This document shows, one piece after another, positions 54,693 through 63,721 of a stretch of DNA of 64,000 nt. Below the pieces are notes generated by a model. The model did not search any database and was not told the origin of the DNA. It was given only the letters and a program-made list of their open reading frames with translations. This stretch comes from Xanthomonas cissicola (GTDB taxonomy: Bacteria; Pseudomonadota; Gammaproteobacteria; Xanthomonadales; Xanthomonadaceae). The stretch lies in NCBI RefSeq assembly GCF_008801575.1, contig NZ_VZPL01000001.1:1-64000 (forward strand). Direction: 5' to 3'. Positions within the stretch are counted from its first letter, which is position 1; every line of letters starts with the position of its first letter. The position numbers were made by a program, and so were the translations under genes.

Positions 54693-55610
54693 TCAGAACG
54701 GCGCATCGCCTTCGATGGTGGTGCGGTTGAGCCGACGGCGCAGATGATCCGGCGTGCCCGCAGCCAGATGCATCACCGAGCGGTTGTCCCAAAACACCAT
54801 GTCGTGCGGCTGCCAGCGATGCCGATACACCAGCGCAGCCTGCGTGGAGTGTTCGAACAGCGTCTGCAACAGCGCGCGGCTTTCGTCCTCGGGCAGGCCG
54901 ACGATGCGAGTAGTGAAATGCTCGCTGACGAACAGCGCCTTGCGGCCGGTTTCCGGATGCGTGCGCACCACCGGGTGCTGCACCGGTGTCACTTCGGCAA
55001 TCTGCTCCGGCGTCAGTGCCGGGCGCCACGGATTGCGGGCGCGCAGCTCTTCGTACTTGGCCAGATAACTGTGTTCGGCACGCAGATCCTGCACCGTGCG
55101 CTTGAGCGATTCGGGCAGCGTCTGCCATGCCAGGTGCTGGTTGGCAAACAGCGTGTCGCCGCCTTCGCTGGGCAGCTCCTGCGCATGCAGCAGCGACCCC
55201 AGGCTCGGGGTTTGCTTGTACGACAGATCCGAGTGCCAGTAATGCCCGGCGTCGCCCAGGCCGATCGGCTCGCCGTTCTCCTTGATGTTGGATACCACCA
55301 GCACTTCCGGTTGCTCGCGCAGTTGAAAGTTGCGCAGCACATGGATCTGCAGCGGCCCGAAGCGACGGCTGAATTCCACCTGCTGCGCCGGTGTGATGCG
55401 TTGATCGCGAAACACCAGCACGTGATGGTCCAGATGCGCGCGATGGATACGCGCGAAGGTGGCGGCATCCAGCGGTTGCGCAAGGTCCAGGCCGATCACC
55501 TCGGCACCCAGCGGAGCGTCGAAGGGCACGATCCGGACACCGGAGGTCTGCACGGGGGAAGACGCATCGCGCGGCGTGTGCACACGCGCTGCGGAAGTGA
55601 TGCTGGCCAT
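54693..55610 (-). CDS. TauD/TfdA-family 2-oxoglutarate dioxygenase
   Basis: From the ATG at 55610 the protein has 305 residues. The iron-binding triad is visible as His and Asp in HYWHSDLSY and a distal His in NRSVMHLAAG; the 2-oxoglutarate Arg lies in RRRLNRTT. The opening GAEVIGLDLAQPL is typical of TauD. The enzyme oxidises a sulfonate such as taurine to release sulfite, with 2-oxoglutarate and oxygen, in the cytoplasm. It leads the sulfonate operon, 40 bases before the binding protein. The dioxygenase frame is intact while the transporter genes behind it are broken. Confidence 0.92.
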   Translation of the reverse strand: MASITSAARVHTPRDASSPVQTSGVRIVPFDAPLGAEVIGLDLAQPLDAATFARIHRAHLDHHVLVFRDQRITPAQQVEFSRRFGPLQIHVLRNFQLREQPEVLVVSNIKENGEPIGLGDAGHYWHSDLSYKQTPSLGSLLHAQELPSEGGDTLFANQHLAWQTLPESLKRTVQDLRAEHSYLAKYEELRARNPWRPALTPEQIAEVTPVQHPVVRTHPETGRKALFVSEHFTTRIVGLPEDESRALLQTLFEHSTQAALVYRHRWQPHDMVFWDNRSVMHLAAGTPDHLRRRLNRTTIEGDAPF

Positions 55611-55857
55611 GGCGTGGCACCTCGACGGCAACGAAAGGCCGCCTGGGCCGGCGGCCGGACACACCACTCTAGGCCGTCGTGCCACCGCTGCGAACGTACG
55701 ATTTGCAAGGTGCTTATGCGCTGCAGACATATGCAGCACTCACCGACGGCGAGGCGTCTCATGCGACGCGCCACGGCGTCCGTCGCCTGGTATGCAGCAC
55801 AGCCACCAGGCCGCGTGTCGCACGCCGTTGCCCGCATGCGACGCGTGTTACCCGCGC

Positions 55858-58341
55858 TCACTCGCTCCGCAATGCCAACGCCGGCGGCGTGGACAAGATG
55901 CGCCGGGTGCCCGACCAACCCGCCAACAGACTCAACGCCAGCCCGAATGCGCCGCCGAGCAGCAGTCGCGGCCAATCCGGCGTCAACGCAATCTCGAACG
56001 CCTGCTTCCCCACGACCGCGCCGATCACGGCCGCAGCGGACACTGCCAGCGTCGCCGCCAGCAAGCCAAGCGCGCCGAATTCCACCAGCACCGCACCGCG
56101 TAGCTGGCCACGGCGTGCGCCCAGGGTGCGCAATACCGCGCTGTCGTAACGGCGTTCGCCCGCGGTGGCCTGCAACGCGGCCAGCAACACCAGCACGCCG
56201 GCCAGCAGGCTGAAGCCCATCACCAATTGCACCGCCTGTGCCACCTGGTCGATGACCTCGCGCACGCGCCCAAGGATTGCGTCGATATCCAGCAACGAAA
56301 TGTTCGGATAGGCGCGGCTCAGCGCCGCCAGCTTGGACGCATTGCCCGGCGGCAGGTGGAAGGCGGAAATCAGGTTGTACGGCGCATCGCCGACCGACCC
56401 TTGATTGAGCAGCAGGAAGAAGTTGACCCGGAACGAATCCCAATCGGCCTTGCGGATGCTGGTCACGGTGAACGTGCGTTGCTGTTCGCCCAGCAGCAAG
56501 GTGATGCGATCGCCCAGTTTGAGCTGGTAGCGTTGCGCCCAGCCTTCTTCCACCGAGGCTTCCGCCGCGGTGCTGTCGGCCGCCCAGAACTTGCCCTGCA
56601 GCAGCGTATTTGCGGGCGGGAACGCATGGCGCCAGGAAAAATTCACTGGCCGGTTGTCGCCGTCGCCATCGTCGGCCGGGTCACGCTCGCCGCGCACCGG
56701 CGGTTTGTCGTTGATGGCGACCAGGCGCCCGGTGGAAAACGGCTCCACGGCCGCATCGTTCACCCCCAGACCGCGCAGCGTCTGCAGCACCGGCTGGGTT
56801 TGTTCGGGCTGGATGTTCATCAGGAAGTAGTTGGGCGTGTCCGCCGGCAGGCGGTCGCGCCATTGACCGAGCAGGCCCGGGCCGACCACCGCTAGCAGCA
56901 ACAGCGCGCACAACGACAGCGACAGCCCGACCAGCTGCACCACGCTCAAGCCGCGGCGCCGGGTCAGCGAGGCCAGGCCAAGTTTCCAGGCACCGCGCAG
57001 GCGGTGCTGGATCGGTCGCAGCAACGCGAGCAGGCCCAGCCCCAGCAACATCGCCACCAGTGCCAGCGCGGCCAGGCCGCCCAGCACCCAACCGGCCAAC
57101 ACCAGATTGCCGGTGGCATAGACGGTGAGCGCCAGCGTGGCGGCCAGGGCTGCGCCATACACCAGCAGCGAGTTGGGCGGCACTGCAGCAAAGCTGCGGT
57201 TGAGCACGCGCATCGGCGGCACGTTGCGCAGCCGCAGCAGCGGCGGCAGGCCGAAGCCCAGCAACAGCACCAGGCCGATGCCTGCACCGGCCAGGGCAGG
57301 GGTGGCCTGTGGCAGCGGCAACCGGTTCGGGATCAGACTGCCCAGCGCCTGCACCAGGCCTTCCTGCGCGAGCATGCCAAGCCCGATACCGACCAGGCAG
57401 GCCGGTATCGCCGTCAGCAACAATTGCAGCGACAGCATCGCCAGGATGTCGCGCTGGCGGGCACCCAGGCAGCGCAGGACCGCCACGGTGTCGATGCGTC
57501 GCATCGCAAACCGGTTCGCTGCCAGGGCCGTGGCCACACCGGACAACAGCACCGCCAGCAACGCCGACAAGGCCAGGAAGCGGCCGGCGCGATCAAACGC
57601 TGCACGCATGCCGCGCTGGGTGTCTTCGATGCCGACCAGGCGATACTCGCTGGCGCGTGGTTTCAACCAAGCGCGCAAATCGGCGATGGCATCCGGTGCG
57701 CCGGCGAACATCAACCGATAGGAGGCGCGGCTGCCGGGGCCGAGCAGGCCGGCGCCTTCAATATCGGCGCGATTGACCAGCAGCGGCGGCGAGAGTTGCA
57801 TCAGCTCACCGGAGGCATCGGGTTCGGCGCGCAACACGCCGGTGATGGTCAGATGGCCGGCGCCGAATTCCAGTTGCTCGCCTATGTGCAGGCCCAGCGC
57901 TTCGAGCAGGCGCGGATCGGCATAGGCCTGGCCCGGCGGCGGTGCGCTGGCGACGCTGCCTTCCGTCCCGGTGCCGTTCTTGGACACCAGCAACTGCCCA
58001 CGCAGCGGGTAGCCGGCGCCGACGCCGCGGATATTGGCCATCTGGCTGGCATCGCCATGGAACAACACGCTGGGGAAGCTGACCATGCGCGTACTCTGCA
58101 GGCCGCGTCGTCTGGCTTCTTCGGCGAAGTCGGCCGGGATTTCCTGCCGCCCGGTCACGCCCAGATCGCCGCCGAGCACTTCGGCCGCGCTGGAGGTCAG
58201 CGCGAGCGTCACCCGGTCGACCAGGGTGCCCACCGCGGTCATCACCGCCACGCCCAGCACCAGCGCGGCGAATACGGTCAGCAGGTCCCCGGCCAGGAAT
58301 TCGCGGCGTACTGCGCGCGCGGCTTGTCGCACGACGTTCAT
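55858..58341 (-). CDS. FtsX-family ABC permease (YbbP-like)
   Basis: From the ATG at 58341 the protein has 827 residues and the layout of YbbP: one helix near residue 20-45, a large periplasmic domain (about 50-240), then helix groups with FtsX domains (LLSGVATALAANRFAMRRID and a C-terminal VLRTLGARRGQLRGAVLVEF). Its ATG overlaps the ATPase stop (58338-58341). With the ATPase and the divergent tesA it reproduces the ybbA-ybbP/tesA order known from E. coli. It is likely a type VII-like ABC exporter or mechanotransducer of the inner membrane; the substrate is not known. Confidence 0.9.
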   Translation of the reverse strand: MNVVRQAARAVRREFLAGDLLTVFAALVLGVAVMTAVGTLVDRVTLALTSSAAEVLGGDLGVTGRQEIPADFAEEARRRGLQSTRMVSFPSVLFHGDASQMANIRGVGAGYPLRGQLLVSKNGTGTEGSVASAPPPGQAYADPRLLEALGLHIGEQLEFGAGHLTITGVLRAEPDASGELMQLSPPLLVNRADIEGAGLLGPGSRASYRLMFAGAPDAIADLRAWLKPRASEYRLVGIEDTQRGMRAAFDRAGRFLALSALLAVLLSGVATALAANRFAMRRIDTVAVLRCLGARQRDILAMLSLQLLLTAIPACLVGIGLGMLAQEGLVQALGSLIPNRLPLPQATPALAGAGIGLVLLLGFGLPPLLRLRNVPPMRVLNRSFAAVPPNSLLVYGAALAATLALTVYATGNLVLAGWVLGGLAALALVAMLLGLGLLALLRPIQHRLRGAWKLGLASLTRRRGLSVVQLVGLSLSLCALLLLAVVGPGLLGQWRDRLPADTPNYFLMNIQPEQTQPVLQTLRGLGVNDAAVEPFSTGRLVAINDKPPVRGERDPADDGDGDNRPVNFSWRHAFPPANTLLQGKFWAADSTAAEASVEEGWAQRYQLKLGDRITLLLGEQQRTFTVTSIRKADWDSFRVNFFLLLNQGSVGDAPYNLISAFHLPPGNASKLAALSRAYPNISLLDIDAILGRVREVIDQVAQAVQLVMGFSLLAGVLVLLAALQATAGERRYDSAVLRTLGARRGQLRGAVLVEFGALGLLAATLAVSAAAVIGAVVGKQAFEIALTPDWPRLLLGGAFGLALSLLAGWSGTRRILSTPPALALRSE

Positions 58342-59048
58342 GCGGCCGGACCGGTCTGTGCGTGCAGGCGGCCGCTGTCGATGCGGTAGATGTGGCGACA
58401 ACGCTGCGCCAGCGTCATGTCATGCGTGACCAGGACCAGCGTGGTGTCGCTGGTGGCATTGAGCGCGAACAACAGGTCGCTGATCTGCGCGCCTGTGGCC
58501 TGGTCGAGACTGCCGGTGGGCTCATCGGCGAACAGGATGCGCGGGCGCGCCACGAATGCGCGCGCCAACGCCACGCGCTGCTGCTCGCCGCCGGACAGCT
58601 GGCGCGGATAATGCCGCGCACGTGCGCTCAGGCCCACGGCCTCCAGCACTTCGCGCACCCGCGCCGGATCCTCGCGCCCGGCCAGTTCCAGCGGCAGTGC
58701 GATGTTTTCTTCGGCAGTCAGCGCCGGCAGCAGGTGAAAGCTCTGGAACACGAAGCCGACGTCGCGGGCGCGCAGCGCGGCGCGCGCCTCTTCGTCGAGC
58801 TGGCCCAGGTCCTGGCCCGCCAGCACGATGCTGCCGCGGCTGGGCAGATCCAGCCCGGCCAGCAAGCCGAGCAGGGTGGTCTTGCCCGAACCGGACGCAC
58901 CGACGATGGCGATGCTATCGCCTTCACTGACCGTCAAGCTCACGTTGTCGAGGATGTGGAGCGTTCCCTCCGGGCCACTGACGGACTTGCCGACCTCGCG
59001 AACGTCGATGGCGGTGCGGGTGCTGGAGCGGGGGGCCAGACTGTCGAT
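58338..59048 (-). CDS. ABC ATPase (YbbA/LolD-like) with apparent ATC start
   Basis: The ATPase core is complete: Walker A IVGASGSGKTTLL, signature LSGGEQQRVALARAF, Walker B ILFADEPTGSLD and H-loop LVTHDM. The family N-terminus is expected just before IDVREVGKSV, but no ATG, GTG or TTG exists there in frame. An ATC at 59046-59048 lies 7 bases after GGAG, so it has ideal spacing for initiation and gives 236 residues. It may be a rare ATC start or a former ATG mutated to ATC. The protein should power the FtsX-type permease coupled to it by a 4-base overlap. The 5' end overlaps that of tesA on the other strand. Confidence 0.85.
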   Translation of the reverse strand: MDSLAPRSSTRTAIDVREVGKSVSGPEGTLHILDNVSLTVSEGDSIAIVGASGSGKTTLLGLLAGLDLPSRGSIVLAGQDLGQLDEEARAALRARDVGFVFQSFHLLPALTAEENIALPLELAGREDPARVREVLEAVGLSARARHYPRQLSGGEQQRVALARAFVARPRILFADEPTGSLDQATGAQISDLLFALNATSDTTLVLVTHDMTLAQRCRHIYRIDSGRLHAQTGPAA

Positions 59049-59061
59049 GAGGAATCTCCGA

Positions 59062-59715
59062 ATGCGTGAAAGAACACTGCGATATGGCGTGCTGGTCCTG
59101 TGGCTGCTGACACTCTCCCTGCTTGCGTCGGGGATCGCCTCTGCCAAAAGTCCGGTCGCCACCGCGCCGATCCTGGTCGTCGGCGACAGCCTGAGCGCTG
59201 CGCACAACATCCCGGTGCAGTCCGGTTGGGTGACTTTATTGGACCAACGCCTGAAGCGTGACATGGCGACGCCACCGGCAGTCGTCAATGCCAGCATCAG
59301 CGGCGAAACCACATCCGGCGCGCTGACCCGGCTGCCGGGCCTGCTGGAAAAGCACCGCCCCGGCGTGGTGGTCATCGAACTCGGCGGCAACGATGCGCTG
59401 CGGGGGCTGACTCCGGCCCAGCTCAAGGGCAATCTGGAAAAGATGATCCAGCTCAGCCAGCAAGCCGGCGCCAAGGTACTGCTGCTCGGGATCGACGTGC
59501 CGCCCAATTACGGCCCAGCCTATCGCGAGCGGCTCAAGGCGACCTATGCGGACCTTTCCAAACAGTACAAGACCGCGCTGGTGCCGTTCTTTCTGGAAAA
59601 GGTCGCGCTGCAGCCCGGTCTGATGCAGGCGGACGGTCTGCACCCCACCGCCGCTGCGCAACCGAAGGTGCTGGAGACGGTGTGGCCGGCGTTGCGCCCG
59701 CTGCTCGGCCGCTAA
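59062..59715 (+). CDS. tesA: Arylesterase / acyl-CoA thioesterase I, periplasmic
   Basis: From the ATG at 59062 (GAGGA 8 bases before it) the protein has 217 residues with a signal peptide ending ASAKS (about 27). The SGNH blocks are clear: ILVVGDSLSA (block I, catalytic Ser), NASISGETTSGA (block II Gly), VIELGGNDALRG (block III Asn) and LQADGLHPTAAAQ (block V Asp and His). It hydrolyses esters, thioesters and some peptides or lysophospholipids in the periplasm. It diverges from the YbbA-like ATPase gene, as in E. coli. An ATG at 59047 gives a 5-residue longer protein and is less likely. Confidence 0.94.
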   Translation: MRERTLRYGVLVLWLLTLSLLASGIASAKSPVATAPILVVGDSLSAAHNIPVQSGWVTLLDQRLKRDMATPPAVVNASISGETTSGALTRLPGLLEKHRPGVVVIELGGNDALRGLTPAQLKGNLEKMIQLSQQAGAKVLLLGIDVPPNYGPAYRERLKATYADLSKQYKTALVPFFLEKVALQPGLMQADGLHPTAAAQPKVLETVWPALRPLLGR

Positions 59716-59806
59716 ATGCCGGACAACGCAACACGTTATCCAGTCTTCACGCCCTTTCCACCGTCGATCCGGCATGTTTCACAAAGCTGAAGACCGAGGA
59801 AAGTCC

Positions 59807-60520
59807 ATGCGTCAGACCAAGGAAACGTCCGGCCTCGTGCTGGTCGTCGAAGACAACCGCAATATCTCCGAAATGATCGGCGAGTACCTGGAAGGCCGTG
59901 GCTTCGAGGTCGACTACGCGCAGGACGGCCTGGACGGCTATCGTCTTGCCGCGGAGAACAGCTACGACGTGGTCGTGCTGGATCTCATGCTGCCACGCCT
60001 GGACGGCATCGAAGTGTGTCGCCGCCTGCGCAACGACGCACGCAAGTCCACCCCGGTGTTGATGCTGACGGCCCGCGACACGCTGGACGACAAGCTCACC
60101 GGCCTGGGCTTTGGCGCCGACGATTACCTGACCAAGCCGTTCGCGATCCAGGAACTGGAAGCGCGCCTGCGTGCCCTGATCCGCCGCGAGCGTCGCCAGG
60201 TGGGCTCGGAAGTGCTCAAGGTCGCCGACCTGGTGCTTGACCCGGTGAGCATGCGCGCCACCCGTGCCGGCACCGAGCTGCAGCTTTCGCCGATCGGCCT
60301 GCGCCTTTTGACCATCCTGATGCGCGAATCGCCGCGTGTGGTCACCCGCCAGGAAATCGAGCGCGAAATCTGGGGCAACGGCTTGCCCGATTCGGACACC
60401 CTGCGCAGCCATCTGTACAACCTGCGCAAGATCATCGACAAGCCGTTCGACCGTCCGCTGTTGCACACCGTGCAGAGCGCCGGCTATCGCATCGCCGACA
60501 TCGCCCAACCGATGGCGTGA
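59807..60520 (+). CDS. OmpR-family response regulator
   Basis: The 237-residue protein has a receiver domain with acidic pair E15-D16, phosphoacceptor D59 (VVVLDLMLP) and K110 (LTKPF), followed by a winged-helix DNA-binding domain (SPIGLRLLTILMRESPRVVT, LRSHLYNLRKIID and HTVQSAGYRI). It should act as a transcription regulator phosphorylated by the histidine kinase encoded 145 bases downstream. GAGGAA at about 59796 is its ribosome site. The target genes are not evident. I do not recognise it as one of the named Xanthomonas systems. Confidence 0.93.
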   Translation: MRQTKETSGLVLVVEDNRNISEMIGEYLEGRGFEVDYAQDGLDGYRLAAENSYDVVVLDLMLPRLDGIEVCRRLRNDARKSTPVLMLTARDTLDDKLTGLGFGADDYLTKPFAIQELEARLRALIRRERRQVGSEVLKVADLVLDPVSMRATRAGTELQLSPIGLRLLTILMRESPRVVTRQEIEREIWGNGLPDSDTLRSHLYNLRKIIDKPFDRPLLHTVQSAGYRIADIAQPMA

Positions 60521-60530
60521 TGTCCTGCGC

Positions 60531-60555
60531 GCCGGCCGCCGTTCTGGCGGCCGGC
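60531..60555. terminator. Hairpin between response regulator and kinase genes
   Basis: GCCGGCCGCC and GGCGGCCGGC pair over 10 bp around GTTCT. It starts 10 bases after the regulator stop. No T-run, so it probably only lowers downstream expression. Confidence 0.55.
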
Positions 60556-60665
60556 CGCTGTGCAGGCGCTCACGCGCCGATCGATCTCCTGTGCTGCCGG
60601 CTGGTTGCACGAAGGACTCACGGGAAGTGCTGCCTATACTCGGGCGCTCTTTCCTGGATGCAGCA

Positions 60666-61937
60666 ATGCCACACGGGCTCCCGAGAAAAATACGTCTGGC
60701 CTTCCTGCTGCAGGTCGTGCTGGCGAGCCTGGCGCTTGTGCTGGCCGGGTATCTGGTGTCGTTCGTCATCAAATACAGCCTGGTGCGCACCGTGCTCGCC
60801 GACGAGGCCGTGCATTTCTGGCAGATGCAAAAGAGCGTGCCGGACAACCGGCCGCCGAATACGCGCAACATCCAGGGCTATTTTTCGCCCGCCGGTACCG
60901 CCGCCGAGGCGGCTCCGGCCGCGCTGCGCCACCTGTCTCCGGGTTTCAGCGAAGTGGCTGCCGCCGATGCGCTGGTGTATGTCGATCAACGTCCGGAGGG
61001 GCGGCTGTATCTGGTGTTTCCGCGCTCGCGCGCGGCGCATCTGACCTGGTGGTTCGGTGTGGTGCCGGCGATTGTGGTGTTGCTCGCGATCTATGGCGTG
61101 TCGTGGTTCACCTACCGGGTCTCCAAGCGGCTGGTCTCGCCGATCAGCTGGCTGGCCCGGCGCGTGTCGCATTGGGACCCGCGCAACCCGGATGTGGACG
61201 AACTGGCTCCGGAGCGGCTGCCTGCCGAACTGCAGGGCGAAACGCGCCAGCTGGCCGCCGCGCTGCATGCGCTGGGGTTGCGCGTCAGCGAGCATGTCGC
61301 GCGCGAACGCAACTTCACCCGCGATGCCAGCCATGAATTGCGCACTCCGCTCACGGTGATTCGCGTGGCCAGCGACATGGCCTTGGCCGACGACGAATTG
61401 TCCGCGCGTACGCAGCGCAGCCTGCGCCGCATCCAGCGCGCCGGCCACGATATGGAGGCGGTGATCGATGCGTTCCTGATCCTGGCACGCGAAGCCGAGA
61501 TCGACCCGCAGAGCGAAAACTTCGATGTGGCCGAGCTTGCCAGCGAAGAACTGCAAAGCGCGCGTGAACTGCTTGGCGACAAACCGGTGTCGTTGCGCAT
61601 GGTCGGCGACCGCAGCCTGCAGATGTTCGCCCCGCCCAGGGTGATGCGGGTGGTGCTCAGCAATCTGTTGCGTAACGCCTGCGCTTACACCGATACCGGC
61701 AGCATCGAGGTCGAGGTGACCCACGACCGTATCGTGGTCCGCGATACCGGCATTGGCATGAGCGAAGAAGCGCGGGCACGCGCGTTCGAACCGTTCTTCC
61801 GCGCCGACCCCACTCGCCCGCAAGGCGCTGGGCTTGGCCTGTCGATCGTCCGTCGGCTGTGCGATCGCTTCGGCTGGCGTATCGAACTGCAGAGCGAAGC
61901 CGGCATCGGTACGTCCGTGGCGGTGGTCGTCGCCTGA
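60666..61937 (+). CDS. Sensor histidine kinase
   Basis: The 423-residue protein has two membrane helices (about 12-35 and 128-150) around a periplasmic segment of about 90 residues with no known domain. A HAMP-like stretch follows, then HisKA with H223 in FTRDASHELRTPLTVIR, and the HATPase domain with LSNLLRNACAYT (N-box), VRDTGIGMSEEARARAFEPF (G1/F) and GAGLGLSIVRRL (G2). It should phosphorylate the response regulator upstream. The signal sensed is unknown. The ATG at 60666 has weak ribosome-site matching, in line with the hairpin before it. Confidence 0.93.
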   Translation: MPHGLPRKIRLAFLLQVVLASLALVLAGYLVSFVIKYSLVRTVLADEAVHFWQMQKSVPDNRPPNTRNIQGYFSPAGTAAEAAPAALRHLSPGFSEVAAADALVYVDQRPEGRLYLVFPRSRAAHLTWWFGVVPAIVVLLAIYGVSWFTYRVSKRLVSPISWLARRVSHWDPRNPDVDELAPERLPAELQGETRQLAAALHALGLRVSEHVARERNFTRDASHELRTPLTVIRVASDMALADDELSARTQRSLRRIQRAGHDMEAVIDAFLILAREAEIDPQSENFDVAELASEELQSARELLGDKPVSLRMVGDRSLQMFAPPRVMRVVLSNLLRNACAYTDTGSIEVEVTHDRIVVRDTGIGMSEEARARAFEPFFRADPTRPQGAGLGLSIVRRLCDRFGWRIELQSEAGIGTSVAVVVA

Positions 61938-62361
61938 GGCGGCATTCGGTGGTCCTGGCGCGTGCTGATGATGCCTTGCTGCCGGCCAAGTCGTCAGGCA
62001 GCGATGGCAGATAACGACGAAGGCCTGCCGCACGCGGTATTGGATCACCGCTTGGACCACTATGTTGCTTGCTCGGCAGCCGGAACGCGCAACGTGGTGT
62101 CGACAGTGCAGCGCGCGACGCGTACGCGCTTGCGGCGTGTTTAGCGACGTTGCAGAGGCCTGGCATGGCTGGCATCGTTCGCGCACACCGCCAACGCGTT
62201 CGCCGCGGGCCGACATCGCAGACGCCTACGTCAGTTGTGTGTGAGAACAGGACCGGCAGTTTGCCGCCACGATGCAGCGTGCTGCCCTGGAGCGGCAGCC
62301 AACGTCTCGCCTGCAGACCGGCGATCCGGCGACAGGCGCGCCGGATTGGCTCGGTTGCGTT
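61938..62361. other. Intergenic stretch between convergent genes
   Basis: About 420 bases between the histidine kinase (+) and SGNH hydrolase (-) stops. No gene, clear terminator or known repeat was seen. Confidence 0.5.
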
Positions 62362-63063
62362 CTAGCGTTGTTCCAATACCGGTGCCACGACCTTGCGCCA
62401 GATCGCGTACCCATCGGCCGTCATATGCAGCCTGTCGGCGCGGAACAGTTCCGCGCGCGGCTTGCCGCTGGCATCGAGCATCGGGGTGTAGATGTCCACG
62501 AAGTCCACGCGCGGCAGCGGGGCTAGCGCGTCCTTGATCAGGCGGTTGGCCTTGATCACGGCCGGCAGCAGTTGCGCGCGCGACGGGCTGGGCTTGATCG
62601 ACAGATAGCTGATGCGTGCCTCGGGCAGGTCGCGGCGTACACGTGCCACGAATGCCAGCACGTCATCGCGCACCTGTTCGGGCGTGCGGCCGCTGTTGAG
62701 GTCGTTGTCGCCGGCGTACAGCACCACCTGGCGTGGCGCGTATGGAATCACGATGCGGTCCGCGTACCAGGTGCTGTCGCGCACTTCCGAGCCGCCGAAA
62801 CCGCGATTGATCACCGGCTTGCCCGGGAAATCCTGTGCCAATGTCTCCCAGAACCGGATCGATGAGCTGCCGACGAACACGATGCCGTGCTTGGGCGGCG
62901 GCTGACGCGCGTCGCTTTCGGCGAAGCGTTGCATGTCTTCTTCCCAAGCGGCATTGGAGACCTGCGCCGGCACCGCCGGAGCGGTGTGCAGGGCGTCGGC
63001 GTACACATGGCCGGACAGGAGGGCGAGGGCGCACAGCATGCTGCGCAGGCGATGGATGGTCAT
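62362..63063 (-). CDS. Secreted SGNH/GDSL hydrolase
   Basis: From the ATG at 63063 the protein has 233 residues with a signal peptide ending VYADA (about 24). The SGNH blocks are IVFVGSSSIRFW (block I Ser), NRGFGGSEVRDS (block II), LYAGDNDLNSG (block III Asn region) and LFRADRLHMTADGY (block V Asp and His). It belongs to the lipase-like GDSL-2 group often called platelet-activating factor acetylhydrolase-like; many are carbohydrate esterases. It probably removes acyl groups from a polysaccharide or lipid outside the cytoplasm. An open frame upstream lacks a signal peptide and was not used. Confidence 0.9.
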   Translation of the reverse strand: MTIHRLRSMLCALALLSGHVYADALHTAPAVPAQVSNAAWEEDMQRFAESDARQPPPKHGIVFVGSSSIRFWETLAQDFPGKPVINRGFGGSEVRDSTWYADRIVIPYAPRQVVLYAGDNDLNSGRTPEQVRDDVLAFVARVRRDLPEARISYLSIKPSPSRAQLLPAVIKANRLIKDALAPLPRVDFVDIYTPMLDASGKPRAELFRADRLHMTADGYAIWRKVVAPVLEQR

Positions 63064-63244
63064 GCAGGAACCTTCAAAGTGAAGCGGGCTGCCATGGTGC
63101 GCCAGGCTGGAAGCTGAGGGCAAACCTGCGCGCAGCTGGCGGGGCGGGTCGCCACGGTGCAAGATTCGCACTTTCCCCAGCAGCGACCATGCCATGCGTT
63201 CGACTTGTTCCCTTCTTCGCCCATGCGGCAGGACGCGCTGACGC

Positions 63245-63625
63245 ATGGCCGATCAATTGGGGCACGTCCCGCGCGGCCCGCGTCGCATGCTCAAGGCGGC
63301 GATCTGGTCATGGCAGGGATTGCGCGCGGCGTGGCTGCACGAATCTTCGTTCCGCCTGGAGGTCTGTCTGGCGGCGGTGCTGGTACCGCTCGGTCTGTGG
63401 CTCGGGCAGTCGGGACTCGAGCGCATCGCGCTGATTGCACCGCTGTTGATCGTGCTGGCTGCCGAACTGCTGAACTCGGCCATTGAGGCCGTGATCGAAC
63501 GCTACGGCCCGGAACACCACGTATTGGCCGGGCGTGCCAAGGACATGGGCTCGGCTGCGGTATTCGTGTTGCTGATCAATGTGCTGCTCTGCTGGGGATT
63601 GATCCTGCTGCCGCGGCTGTGGTGA
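63245..63625 (+). CDS. dgkA: Diacylglycerol kinase
   Basis: The 126-residue protein has the DgkA architecture: an amphipathic start (RMLKAAIWSWQGLRAAW), ESSFRLEV with the first conserved Glu, and three membrane helices. The catalytic region reads AELLNSAIEAVIERYGPEHH followed by RAKDMGSAAV. It phosphorylates diacylglycerol to phosphatidate in the inner membrane, recycling diacylglycerol from membrane-derived glycan synthesis. An ATG at 63287 is an alternative start. The gene stands alone between the SGNH hydrolase and lemA. Confidence 0.95.
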   Translation: MADQLGHVPRGPRRMLKAAIWSWQGLRAAWLHESSFRLEVCLAAVLVPLGLWLGQSGLERIALIAPLLIVLAAELLNSAIEAVIERYGPEHHVLAGRAKDMGSAAVFVLLINVLLCWGLILLPRLW

Positions 63626-63721
63626 CGCACGATGGGCAGGGCGAACCGCTCAGGGGCGTGTGCATGCGGGCTTGACTTGGCACGTGGCATGCTCGGTCTC
63701 TCTTCCAACGGAATCGCCTGC

